Part shown: positions 1 through 8,132 of the stretch, one piece after another
Layout: each line of letters opens with the position of its first letter
Position numbering within the stretch: position 1 is the stretch's first letter
Source: an uncultured Flavobacteriaceae bacterium
Lineage (GTDB): Bacteria; Bacteroidota; Bacteroidia; Flavobacteriales; Flavobacteriaceae
DNA: 64,000 bases
Direction of reading: 5' to 3'
Assembly: GCA_947503005.1 (NCBI GenBank)
Contig: CANNCA010000002.1
Location: forward strand, 496,001 to 560,000
Translations under genes and position numbers: made by a program
The notes under the pieces: generated by a model
Told to the model about the DNA's origin: nothing
Databases searched by the model: none
The model's input: only the letters and a program-made list of their open reading frames with translations

Positions 1-1
1 A

Positions 2-286
2 AATCGAGATGATGCCTTTGGTATTACTTTAAGAGCGCATAGAGGAGGCGGTTTTACCAAAGACCGCTTGTACCTTAGCGGATTACGTAAAATATACAAG
101 CGATACCGGAAAGAGGAATCCATGGAACCTTTACTTTCTGGTAAAGTGTCTTTGGATTCTGAAATGGCCATTAAACGCTTGTCCAAAATGGGCTTGGTTA
201 GTAAAAATACCCACACCAATCTCGCCTATAGACAAAATAGGAACACCAACAAGACTTTAGATTTTATATTGAATAATCTGAAGTAA
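2..286 (+). CDS. C-terminus of a QEGLA-motif (DUF1704) hydrolase, start outside the window
   Basis: The frame is open from the first complete codon at base 2, so this is the 3' end of a gene that begins before the window; the ATG at 68 given by the ORF track is internal. The residues RGGGFTKDRLYLSG followed by a GK-x-SLD segment and a GL-x-x-x tail match the C-terminal block of the DUF1704 family ('flavohemoglobin expression-modulating QEGLA motif protein', a tyrosine/phenylalanine carboxypeptidase-like metal hydrolase). The QEGLA and metal-binding motifs lie upstream and cannot be seen here. The next gene starts 10 bp after the stop, so the two may be co-transcribed. Family assignment is from recognition of the conserved C-terminal block only. 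Confidence 0.75.
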   Translation, partial: NRDDAFGITLRAHRGGGFTKDRLYLSGLRKIYKRYRKEESMEPLLSGKVSLDSEMAIKRLSKMGLVSKNTHTNLAYRQNRNTNKTLDFILNNLK

Positions 287-295
287 AGCAAAAGA

Positions 296-1099
296 ATGAA
301 AAAGGCAAGGCGTTTTTTCAAGGTTTTGCTCGTATTAATGGCGATAACTTTAGGTATGCTATATCTTTTTCAGGAAAAGTTAATTTTCTACAGCAGTAAA
401 CTTCCAAAAGATTTTCAATATACGTTTGAAACGGAATTCGAAGAGTTGTTTCTGACCGCAAAAGACGGAGCTGTGCTTAACGGGCTTCACTTTAAAGCCA
501 AAAACCCAAAAGGTGTCATTCTTTATAACCATGGAAATGCAGGAGAACTCGATTCTTGGGGGAAATGGGGCGAACTATTGGTGAATCGATATTCGTACGA
601 TGTAGTTATTTGGGATTATCGCGGGTATGGAAAAAGTAAAGGAAAACGAAGACAGCAGCTCATGCTTGATGATGGATTACTCTTTTATAACTATTGCAAT
701 GAATTGTTTTCCGAAGACTTGATTACCATTTACGGTCGTTCATTGGGAGGTTTTTTTGCTACCCATATTACAAAGAAGCACCAACCAAGGCAATTGGTTC
801 TAGAATCTACCCCAACTAGCATTTTGAAAGTAGCAAACGAGTCATACCCATATTTACCTTCAAATTGGTTGTTGAAATTCAGATTCCAAAATGATGGCAA
901 TATTTCACAAATAGTTGAGCCGACCTTTTTTATTCATGGCACAGAAGATGATTTAATTCCATTTGAACATGGCCGGCGGTTGTACGAACTTTCCAAGGCT
1001 AAATCTAAACAATTCTACCCTGTGGAAGGAGGCAATCACAATGACCTTTCCAATTTTGAGGATAAGTACTTTAAAGCTTTGGATGAAATCTTTAATTAA
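296..1099 (+). CDS. Membrane-anchored alpha/beta hydrolase
   Basis: A 267-residue protein with one N-terminal hydrophobic segment (about residues 8-25) that probably anchors it in the inner membrane or acts as an uncleaved signal, followed by an alpha/beta hydrolase domain. The oxyanion motif HGN is near residue 79, the nucleophile elbow is GRSLGG with Ser149, the acid is probably Asp218 or Asp219 in HGTEDDLIP, and the base is His248 in GGNHND. This arrangement resembles the BEM46/YqkD-type serine hydrolases; the substrate cannot be deduced. It lies 10 bp downstream of the QEGLA gene and converges with the DCC-family gene, whose stop is only 5 bp away. Confidence 0.85.
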   Translation: MKKARRFFKVLLVLMAITLGMLYLFQEKLIFYSSKLPKDFQYTFETEFEELFLTAKDGAVLNGLHFKAKNPKGVILYNHGNAGELDSWGKWGELLVNRYSYDVVIWDYRGYGKSKGKRRQQLMLDDGLLFYNYCNELFSEDLITIYGRSLGGFFATHITKKHQPRQLVLESTPTSILKVANESYPYLPSNWLLKFRFQNDGNISQIVEPTFFIHGTEDDLIPFEHGRRLYELSKAKSKQFYPVEGGNHNDLSNFEDKYFKALDEIFN

Positions 1100-1104
1100 A
1101 TCGA

Positions 1105-1512
1105 TCAATCCAAAAACTTCGCTTGTAATTCGGGCGTAGGAATCATACAAGTTTCTTTTTGACCAAACCACTTATAACGGTTGCGCGCTATCAAATCGTA
1201 TACGATATCTCGTAAACCACTGGGAATCAAATTCAATAGCTTCGAAATAACACGATACCCTTTAAGATGCTGGCCAATCTTCAAAGCAGCTTCCGATTTG
1301 GTATAATATGCCACTCCCGGTTCAATAAAAATTACGGAATCCATCTTATCCGTATCAATGTTTCGCTCTGAGATGAGTTGCTGTCCGATTTCACTTTGCA
1401 GAGAAGCATAGCGGAAGATATCTTTTTTATCCCTCTTGATGACAAACTGAACAAAGCCATTGCAGAGATTGCAAACGCCATCGAAAAGGATTATTTTTTT
1501 TGTGTTAGCCAT
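1105..1512 (-). CDS. DCC family thiol-disulfide oxidoreductase-like protein (DUF393)
   Basis: A 135-residue protein that opens with the diagnostic FDGVCNLCNGF motif, giving the D-x-x-C-x-x-C signature (Asp11, Cys14, Cys17) of the DUF393/DCC family. Family members are small thioredoxin-fold-like proteins often labelled thiol-disulfide oxidoreductases; their physiological partners are mostly unknown. The length is normal for the family, and there is no signal peptide, so it is cytosolic. It converges on the alpha/beta hydrolase gene. The start ATG at 1512 gives the expected short lead-in before the motif. Confidence 0.9.
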   Translation of the reverse strand: MANTKKIILFDGVCNLCNGFVQFVIKRDKKDIFRYASLQSEIGQQLISERNIDTDKMDSVIFIEPGVAYYTKSEAALKIGQHLKGYRVISKLLNLIPSGLRDIVYDLIARNRYKWFGQKETCMIPTPELQAKFLD

Positions 1513-1693
1513 TCCTTTGTCAATCAGAATAAAACATCAGAGTGTATCTTTAATTTGGTATCATGCAAAGGTACTAATTGCAACTGAACGGGAACTCAAA
1601 TCACAGGATATTCAATAACATAACATGCATTGATTCTTCATATAATCGTATACGATAAATCGTAAGAACCTGATTATCAAATTAAGTACAATT

Positions 1694-3871
1694 CTATTTC
1701 TTCCGTTCCACTAATTCCAGTTGATCAACACTTACATTCGTAGTAAACATCCCATAATTAACAACTGCCTTGCCTTTTTCAAGGGAATGGATACTACCAA
1801 CGGCCTTTCCATCTATCATCCGAACACGGTCCCCGATCTTAAAAACCGGCCTCGGTATGTTCTTTTCTTTTAGAACAGCTTTTTTCTTTTCGACTTTCTT
1901 TTTCTGACGAATGACCTTAACTTCTTTTTGTACTTCTTGAGCAACTTGTGCTTTTTTGCTTCTTTCGGCTTTATCTTCTTTCGCTGATTTCTTTTTTCGT
2001 TTGCTGTTCTCGGTTTCTACAATGCGAATCAATTCCGATACCATGGCCCGTTTCTTCTTATCTTGAAAATACTTGTTGGCCACCTTGTCTACCTTATTGC
2101 CCAAATGCACCATACGCTGGTCATGGTCGTACAGCTCTTGGTAATTTTCGAGTTTTGATTTGATTTTGGCGTTCAGCTTTTCCAAGCGTGCGGCCTCTTC
2201 TCTTGCTTTGGACTCCTCTTCTTGCATTCTAGAGCCGGTTTTAGCCATTTTGCTGCGTTCTTTTTGCAATTTGGCTATCGTGGCATCAAAACGTACTTTG
2301 CCGCGCTCTATCTTCTTCTTTGCTTTGTTGACGAGGGAGTAGGGGATACCATTCTTCTGCGCTACCTCAAAGGTGAAGGAACTCCCTGCTTGTCCCAAAA
2401 CTAATTGAAAGGTCGGATCCAAGGTTTTACCGTCAAAAAGCATGTTTGCGTTGGATATATGAGGAAGTTCATTGGCCAATAACTTTAAATTTGAATAGTG
2501 AGTCGTAATCACGCCGTAGGCACCGCGTTCATAAAAGACCTCCAAAAAAGTTTCCGCGAGGGCACCACCAAGTTCAGGGTCACTCCCCGTTCCAAATTCG
2601 TCGATTAAGAACAACGTATTCTCATTGCACTTGCGTAGAAACGATTTCATGTTCTTCAGTCGGTAGCTGTAAGTACTTAGATGGTTTTCGATGGATTGAT
2701 TATCGCCGATATCCGTCAGGATAGTATCGAACAAGCAAACTTTACTCCGCTCATGAACGGGAACCAGCAAACCACTTTGCAGCATTACCTGCAACAATCC
2801 GATAGTTTTAAGGGTAATACTTTTCCCCCCGGCATTGGGTCCAGATATAACGATTATCCTATTCTCAGGATGTAGCTCGATAGTCTGCGGAAAGGTTTTT
2901 TCGTTTTTAAGAGTATTGTTCAAGTACAGTAGGGGATGGTAAGCATCACGCAAAAACATACTCCTATCCTCACTAAATCTCGGAAGCAATGCGTTCATCT
3001 CAGAGGCATATTTCGCTTTGGCCGCGGTTATATCAATATGTGCTAAAAATTCCTGATATTCGGTAAGTTCAGGCGTAAAGGGTTTAATAAGTGCAGTAAG
3101 CCTGTTCAGAATACGCTGTATTTCTTCACGTTCATCAAATTCGAGATTGTTCAATTCGCGACTGTGACGCAAAGTGGCCTCGGGTTCTATATATACGATG
3201 CTTCCTGTTTTCGAAGAACCCATGACCGAGCCTTTTATTTTCTTCCTGTACATCGCCTTTACCGCCAATACACGGCGGTTATCGAAAACGGATTCCCGAA
3301 TATCATCCAAATAATCAGAACCGTGATAGGTATTCAACGCCGCACTAAAACTCTGGCTTATTTTCCCCTTGACTCCGTTAATTTGTCTACGAATACTTTG
3401 CAAAGTGTCTGAGGCATTATCCTTGATTTCGCCAAATCGGTCGATAACATCATCGATATGTTTCGGAATTTCTTTGTTCTCTTCGACTCCCTCTGAAGTT
3501 TCGAACAATAGTGGGTAATACTCCTTAAACTTTTTGAAGAATTTTTTGTGCGTGGTTATCGTTTTACAAATGGTACCGATTTTGCTGAAACCACTGATTT
3601 CTAATGTGGTGTTCTCTATCCGCAAAAGCTGTAATTCTGCATGAATAGGTTCAAAACCGTGATTGGGTATTCGGTTTTCATTGATGAATGACGATAGATA
3701 CTCAGAAGTTTGTCCCAGAATGTTCCTAATCTCGGATTCTTCTTCAAACGGAACTATTGCCAACGCCTTTTCCTTACCTATCACGGTGTTGCAACGAGCA
3801 GAAAGCTGTTGCAGAACCGTATGGAATTCTAAATCTTCAAGTGCTTTTTTAAGGGTTTTATCCATCGTCAT
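1694..3871 (-). CDS. mutS2: MutS2-family ATPase without an Smr domain
   Basis: A 725-residue MutS2-like protein. MutS core and lever regions occupy roughly residues 1-330, then an ABC-type ATPase: Walker A GPNAGGKS near 344-351, Walker B LFLIDEFGTGSDPE near residue 430, and the H-loop TTHYSN. A charged Lys/Glu-rich coiled coil follows (about 530-660). The last 50 residues form a KOW/SH3-like segment beginning FKIGDRVRM. The C-terminal Smr nuclease domain of Bacillus-type MutS2 (about 780 residues) is absent; the ORF ends at a normal stop right after the KOW-like part. MutS2 proteins act on branched DNA or on collided ribosomes; without Smr, cleavage activity is doubtful. A second ATG (Met3) is an alternative start. 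Confidence 0.93.
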   Translation of the reverse strand: MTMDKTLKKALEDLEFHTVLQQLSARCNTVIGKEKALAIVPFEEESEIRNILGQTSEYLSSFINENRIPNHGFEPIHAELQLLRIENTTLEISGFSKIGTICKTITTHKKFFKKFKEYYPLLFETSEGVEENKEIPKHIDDVIDRFGEIKDNASDTLQSIRRQINGVKGKISQSFSAALNTYHGSDYLDDIRESVFDNRRVLAVKAMYRKKIKGSVMGSSKTGSIVYIEPEATLRHSRELNNLEFDEREEIQRILNRLTALIKPFTPELTEYQEFLAHIDITAAKAKYASEMNALLPRFSEDRSMFLRDAYHPLLYLNNTLKNEKTFPQTIELHPENRIIVISGPNAGGKSITLKTIGLLQVMLQSGLLVPVHERSKVCLFDTILTDIGDNQSIENHLSTYSYRLKNMKSFLRKCNENTLFLIDEFGTGSDPELGGALAETFLEVFYERGAYGVITTHYSNLKLLANELPHISNANMLFDGKTLDPTFQLVLGQAGSSFTFEVAQKNGIPYSLVNKAKKKIERGKVRFDATIAKLQKERSKMAKTGSRMQEEESKAREEAARLEKLNAKIKSKLENYQELYDHDQRMVHLGNKVDKVANKYFQDKKKRAMVSELIRIVETENSKRKKKSAKEDKAERSKKAQVAQEVQKEVKVIRQKKKVEKKKAVLKEKNIPRPVFKIGDRVRMIDGKAVGSIHSLEKGKAVVNYGMFTTNVSVDQLELVERKK

Positions 3872-3947
3872 CTAAAAACGATGGCAAAGGTAGGCAATAC
3901 GGTAATATATCGAAATCTGAAACCGGATTGTCTAAAACGTTAGTGTA

Positions 3948-4379
3948 TCAATGATCTCTCGGATTAATCACAATCAAGTCTTCATCGTTAGAAATCGGTT
4001 TCTCAATGGGTTGAATAGCGTTCTTGATCCGGATATATTCTTGCCAACGGTACGATTCTAGCACATCGGCCATTTCGGAAGTTTCTCTACTAGAAAGCTT
4101 TTTCAAGAGTTCGTATTTGGCTTTTACGGATAGTGTTTCGTCTTCTTCAACGGCTTTCTTTTTCACCAAGAAACGCGCTACCGTATTTTGAAATTGTAGT
4201 GCCTGTTCGCTACCCATCACCAATCGGGGTTGGTATCTTGCCGTGATATCAATTGCTTCTGCCCGAATTTTCCGATCAATCTTAAGGGCGTACAATGTTT
4301 GTGAAAAGCTTAAAAAATTGTTGAAAACGGCGAAAACAACCAGTAATACCGTTTTCATCATTAGAGGTTTAGTCTTCAT
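3948..4379 (-). CDS. Small secreted protein of unknown function
   Basis: I do not recognise the family. The ORF track starts at 4436, but ATG 4379 is preferred because it gives a clean signal peptide (n-region MKTK, hydrophobic core, probable cleavage after FLSFSQ). The mature part of about 115 residues is charged and helical, with a YQPRL motif and an LLKKL segment. It loosely resembles the small secreted pair at 23704 and 24183 (aromatic-x-P motif, then a DT and LL-x-x-L pattern), but the similarity is too weak to call homology by eye. It follows mutS2 on the same strand, 76 bp upstream of that gene. Confidence 0.65.
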   Translation of the reverse strand: MKTKPLMMKTVLLVVFAVFNNFLSFSQTLYALKIDRKIRAEAIDITARYQPRLVMGSEQALQFQNTVARFLVKKKAVEEDETLSVKAKYELLKKLSSRETSEMADVLESYRWQEYIRIKNAIQPIEKPISNDEDLIVINPRDH

Positions 4380-4659
4380 GATAAATAAGATATTAAGATG
4401 TATACCAAAAATAAATATATCCTTTTTTTCTGTCAAGTGACTGAATATTAATAAAAGTTAAAACTGCAAGCATGGAGGTCGTTTCAAAGCTAAAAGGGTC
4501 TTGTTGAACTAACCGAGCTAAGCTGTTGGATTTTTTTGAAATTCTTGTGCACAGCTGCTTTTTTCCTTTTTGTTGTACAATAAAAAGGTGTTATGGCAGT
4601 TATATCTTAACCTTAATTTTTGGGTATAACCTACTGAAAACCATAAAATTAATTGTCCA

Positions 4660-5709
4660 ATGAAAAACCAGATCAAAACCTTAGGCTTACTTGCACTTAC
4701 AATACTTCTTACCTCATGTGGCGCAACAAACAGATTGACCATGGGGGTGACGGAACCCGCCATCGTACATTTGCCCGCTGATGTTAAACGAGTCGGAATC
4801 ATAAACAGAAGCTTGCCTTCCAAAGGAAACAATGCGCTTGACAAGATTGATAAAATTCTATCTGCTGAAGGTTTAAATCTAGATAAAAAAGGGGCCGAAG
4901 CAGCTATTTCTTCGCTTTCCTCCGAACTTTCAGTAATAAAGAATTTTGAGGAAATCAAGATAATAGAAGATGTAGAAGAGGTCAAGAAAGGATTGGCGGT
5001 ATTGCCCGCGACCTTATCATGGGATGTGGTTGAACGTATATGTGAAGAAAATGATGTAGATGTGATCTTCTCCTTGGAGTTCTACGATACCGACACAAAG
5101 GCCAACTACAAAGTTACTACGATGAAGTTACCGAATAGCTTGGGTATCGATGTTGATGTACCAGCCCATGAGGTTACTTTGGCCACAAACATAGTTAACG
5201 GATGGCGTCTTTATGACCCACATATCAAAGAGGTCGTAGACGAGCGTCTTTTTAACAAAAACATGACATTCAGGGGCAGTGGTATTAACCCAATGAAGGC
5301 AGTTGAGGCAGTAGCCGGTCGTAACGAAACGGTTCAAGAATACAGTAGAAATGTTGGTATTGCTTATGCCAAGCGTTTAATACCCCGAACAAGGCGTATT
5401 GCTAGAGACTATTTCGTTCGTGGTACCGATAATTTTAAAATCGCCCAAAGAAGAGCTCAAGCAGGAGACTGGGACGGTGCGGCCGAGCTTTGGAAAAGAG
5501 AATTGAACAATCCTGATGAAAAAATTGCAGGTAGAGCCCATTACAATATGGCAATAAGCAACGAAATCAATGGTGATTTAGACAAGGCTATTCAATTTGC
5601 TTCAAAGTCTTATACCGATTATAGAACTAACATTGCCCTAGACTATGTAAATATTTTAAAGTATAGGGTACGGCAGAATCAAGTACTTGACCAGCAACTG
5701 GCTCGTTAA
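4660..5709 (+). CDS. TPR-like lipoprotein, DUF6340-type, copy 1
   Basis: A 349-residue lipoprotein: signal MKNQIKTLGLLALTILLTSC with the lipobox cysteine at residue 20, so exported and lipidated. The central region has an alternating alpha/beta pattern, and the last 110 residues form paired helices of TPR type (a W-D-G-A-A-E-L-W segment, then YNMAISNEINGDLDKAI). It is followed by a clear paralogue sharing domain order, the VDE and KGINP-type motifs, and the EREIP/TRRIARDYFVRGTD block. I believe this is the Bacteroidota DUF6340 family; its function is not known to me. It is preceded by about 220 bp of AT-rich non-coding DNA where I found no convincing promoter. Confidence 0.8.
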   Translation: MKNQIKTLGLLALTILLTSCGATNRLTMGVTEPAIVHLPADVKRVGIINRSLPSKGNNALDKIDKILSAEGLNLDKKGAEAAISSLSSELSVIKNFEEIKIIEDVEEVKKGLAVLPATLSWDVVERICEENDVDVIFSLEFYDTDTKANYKVTTMKLPNSLGIDVDVPAHEVTLATNIVNGWRLYDPHIKEVVDERLFNKNMTFRGSGINPMKAVEAVAGRNETVQEYSRNVGIAYAKRLIPRTRRIARDYFVRGTDNFKIAQRRAQAGDWDGAAELWKRELNNPDEKIAGRAHYNMAISNEINGDLDKAIQFASKSYTDYRTNIALDYVNILKYRVRQNQVLDQQLAR

Positions 5710-5743
5710 TCCTACTGTCTTGCCCCACTAAGTGATTTTGCAA

Positions 5744-6802
5744 ATGAAGTATTTATCAAAGTTTACTGTCATAGGTCTTTTAGTACTACTAGTAAGTTGC
5801 GGTTCAACTCAACAAGTGGTAATTAAATCTATGGAACCTGCAAAGGTAGATTTATCCGATAAGGTTGTCAGGATAGGTATTCTCAATAGCGGAGTTAATA
5901 CCAAAGAGGCTAATAAAAGCCAAGGTATTGAACGCTTGGTAGCTATAGAAGATCAATGGCTCAGCAAGAAAGGACAAGATGAAGCTTTGAAAACTCTAGT
6001 TCTTGAATTGCAAAAAGATAATCGTTTTGAAGTGGAGGTGTTGGATTCTTCGGCCAATTATATTACGGGGCTTAGTGAAAATCTTGGTGTTGTCTCTTGG
6101 AATAAGGTAAAATCCATCTGCGAGGAAAACCGGATAGATGCTCTTTTCCATTTAACACATTTTGATGCGGAAACAGCGGTCTCACTTAAAAAGACCAAGA
6201 TGGAACAACTCGATATGATGCGGGAGAAAACAAGGATATCCGCTCAAGAAATCACACTAGAGACCCTCATTCAGAACGGATGGAGAATTTACGACCCTTA
6301 CCTTGAAGAAGTTGTAGATGAGTTCACCTATAGTCAGCAGCTAATTTCAAAGGCAAAAGGCATTAACCCGGTGGCCGCATTACGAGCAATAGGAAGTAGA
6401 AGAGACAGTATGCTATCTAAAGGTAGGCAAACGGGAAATTTATTCGGTGAACGATTCAAACCTTATGAGCGCGAAATACCAAGAGAGTATTATGTCAAAG
6501 GAACGGATAAGTTAGTTCAAGCTGGTAAAATCATGGATACAGGCGATTTATCAATGGCAATAAAATTATGGGAAGAAGAAGTGGATAATCCAAAGGAGAA
6601 AATTAAAGGTAGAGCATGCCACAACCTTGCAGTTGGAATGGAACTCAATGGTGACTTGGTACAAGCTATAGAATGGGCTATCAAGGCGAACCAAAACTTC
6701 AATGATAAAAGCTCTTTAGGTTATTTAAAGGATTTAGAAAAGCGTAGGAGTCAAGAAACAATTGTAAAAGAACAACTGGCTCACTTGAGTTTCGAAGATT
6801 AA
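5744..6802 (+). CDS. TPR-like lipoprotein, DUF6340-type, copy 2
   Basis: A 352-residue lipoprotein paralogous to the upstream gene. The ORF track begins at a GTG (5732), but ATG 5744 gives the standard lipoprotein signal MKYLSKFTVIGLLVLLVSC. Shared landmarks with copy 1 are the post-lipobox GST/GAT segment, a WDVV/WNKV-x-x-ICEE block, GWR-x-YDP, VVDE, a G-x-NP motif, the REYYVKGTD block and C-terminal TPR-like helices ending in KEQLAH. The 34-bp spacer suggests one transcript with copy 1. By eye the copies agree in perhaps a third of positions, so the duplication is old. Function unknown. Confidence 0.8.
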   Translation: MKYLSKFTVIGLLVLLVSCGSTQQVVIKSMEPAKVDLSDKVVRIGILNSGVNTKEANKSQGIERLVAIEDQWLSKKGQDEALKTLVLELQKDNRFEVEVLDSSANYITGLSENLGVVSWNKVKSICEENRIDALFHLTHFDAETAVSLKKTKMEQLDMMREKTRISAQEITLETLIQNGWRIYDPYLEEVVDEFTYSQQLISKAKGINPVAALRAIGSRRDSMLSKGRQTGNLFGERFKPYEREIPREYYVKGTDKLVQAGKIMDTGDLSMAIKLWEEEVDNPKEKIKGRACHNLAVGMELNGDLVQAIEWAIKANQNFNDKSSLGYLKDLEKRRSQETIVKEQLAHLSFED

Positions 6803-6881
6803 GAAAGTTAGAATTTTTTTTTAGTTCCTTCAATAACTCCTACAATTCCTGTATTTTTGGATTTAAAGCTTTATTAAGTCG

Positions 6882-7547
6882 ATGAATGTTGAAATTCATT
6901 CCAGTTGGAAGGAAATACTATCCGATGAATTTCAGAAGCCATATTTTGAATCACTAACGTCATTCGTTAAGGAAGAGTATTCAAAAAATACATGTTATCC
7001 AAGGGGTGGCGAGATTTTCGCGGCATTCGATCATTGCCCATACGACCAGACCAAAGTGGTTATTATCGGACAAGATCCCTACCATGGACCGGGTCAGGCC
7101 AACGGTCTCTGCTTTTCAGTTAGAGAGGGAATTTCACACCCACCTTCATTAATCAATATTTTTAGGGAAATTGAAACTGATTTAGGAATACCTTATCCAG
7201 AAAGTGGTAACCTCGAAAGATGGGCCACTCAAGGTGTTCTCCTCCTCAATGCGACATTAACCGTTCGTGCCCAACAAGCGGGTAGCCACCAAAATAAAGG
7301 ATGGGAACAGTTCACAGATGCTGTAATCCGAAAGTTGTCAGAGCAAAAAAATGATTTAGTGTTTTTACTTTGGGGCGGTTTTGCAAAAAAAAAAGTTGGT
7401 CTAATTGATCATTCAAAACATCACATTTTGACAAGTGGGCATCCTTCTCCTTTAAGTGCAAATCGTGGTTACTGGTTCGGGAACAAGCATTTTAGTAAAA
7501 CTAATACTATTCTTAAAAGTATAATGGGCACTTCTATAGGTTGGTAG
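6882..7547 (+). CDS. ung: Uracil-DNA glycosylase, family 1
   Basis: A 221-residue enzyme of normal family-1 UDG length. It removes uracil from DNA by hydrolysing the N-glycosidic bond, starting base-excision repair. The water-activating motif GQDPYHG is at residues 63-69 (Asp65), the uracil-recognition stretch LLLNATLTV is near residue 120, and the minor-groove loop HPSPLSANRG begins at His187. All catalytic positions are intact. It is cytosolic and stands alone, 79 bp after the lipoprotein pair. Confidence 0.97.
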   Translation: MNVEIHSSWKEILSDEFQKPYFESLTSFVKEEYSKNTCYPRGGEIFAAFDHCPYDQTKVVIIGQDPYHGPGQANGLCFSVREGISHPPSLINIFREIETDLGIPYPESGNLERWATQGVLLLNATLTVRAQQAGSHQNKGWEQFTDAVIRKLSEQKNDLVFLLWGGFAKKKVGLIDHSKHHILTSGHPSPLSANRGYWFGNKHFSKTNTILKSIMGTSIGW

Positions 7548-7587
7548 GCATCTTCCAAATTATTGCCGAGAATTCTTGTTTTATAAT

Positions 7588-7618
7588 TACCATTCATGCA
7601 TTATTCGATACCATTCAT
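7588..7618. promoter_or_regulatory. Direct repeat TACCATTCAT-N11-TACCATTCAT, LytTR-type operator candidate
   Basis: Two perfect 10-bp direct repeats, TACCATTCAT at 7588-7597 and 7609-7618, are separated by 11 bp, a period of 21 bp or two helical turns. The four bases after each copy are also similar (GCATTA against ACATTA). LytTR-domain response regulators such as E. coli YpdB bind direct 10-bp repeats with an 11-bp spacer on one face of DNA. The site lies 72 bp upstream of the response-regulator gene at 7690 and about 43 bp upstream of a TAnnTTT-like element (TACTTTTA, 7661-7668), a normal activator position. Function is inferred from spacing and symmetry. Confidence 0.55.
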
Positions 7619-7689
7619 ACATTAAATAGCTATATTCTTATATTAAAGAAAGAAATTTACTACTTTTAGTTCGGCCAAACTATAATAGC

Positions 7690-8127
7690 ATGAGTTCTCC
7701 CACTTTGAAGTCTATTTTGTTGATAGATGATGATGAAATCAGCAACCTATTTAATAAAATATTCATAAGCAAACTCGATTTAGAGGTTGAGGTTGATGTT
7801 GTGTTTAATGGGGCAGAAGCAATAGAGTTTCTTAAAAGCATGGTTGCCGATGGTGAAAATTTGATTTTAAAACCCTGCCTTCTTTTGTTGGATATTCGAA
7901 TGCCCGTCATGGACGGATGGGAATTTTTGGAAGCGTATGACAATTTGTTGGATGAGGAAACCAAGAATCAAATTGTAATCGTTATGCTTACTACCAGTGA
8001 AGATGAAGGTGATACGATAAGGGCTATGAAAAATCCATACATTAAGGAAATTATTAAAAAGCCGCTATCGGAGAACAAATTCGACAAACTCATCAAAAAG
8101 TTTTTTATTCAGGAGAAAACCCATTAA
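7690..8127 (+). CDS. Single-domain response regulator (receiver only)
   Basis: A 145-residue CheY-like receiver. The acidic cluster is DDDE at 13-16, the phosphoacceptor is Asp68 in LLLLDIRMPVMDGWEF, the switch threonine is near residue 101, and the conserved lysine is in KKPLS near 124. There is no output domain, so it signals through protein contacts, typical of the many stand-alone receivers in flavobacteria. No histidine kinase is adjacent. A 10-N11-10 direct repeat upstream suggests control by a LytTR regulator. It converges on the substrate-binding-like gene 5 bp downstream. Confidence 0.93.
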   Translation: MSSPTLKSILLIDDDEISNLFNKIFISKLDLEVEVDVVFNGAEAIEFLKSMVADGENLILKPCLLLLDIRMPVMDGWEFLEAYDNLLDEETKNQIVIVMLTTSEDEGDTIRAMKNPYIKEIIKKPLSENKFDKLIKKFFIQEKTH

Positions 8128-8132
8128 TATTT

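Noticed and set aside
4518-4985. 155-residue minus-strand ORF overlapping the first TPR-like lipoprotein
   Set aside because: It lies antisense to a clear lipoprotein gene, is Ser/Ile-rich with no domain, and reads as a shadow ORF.
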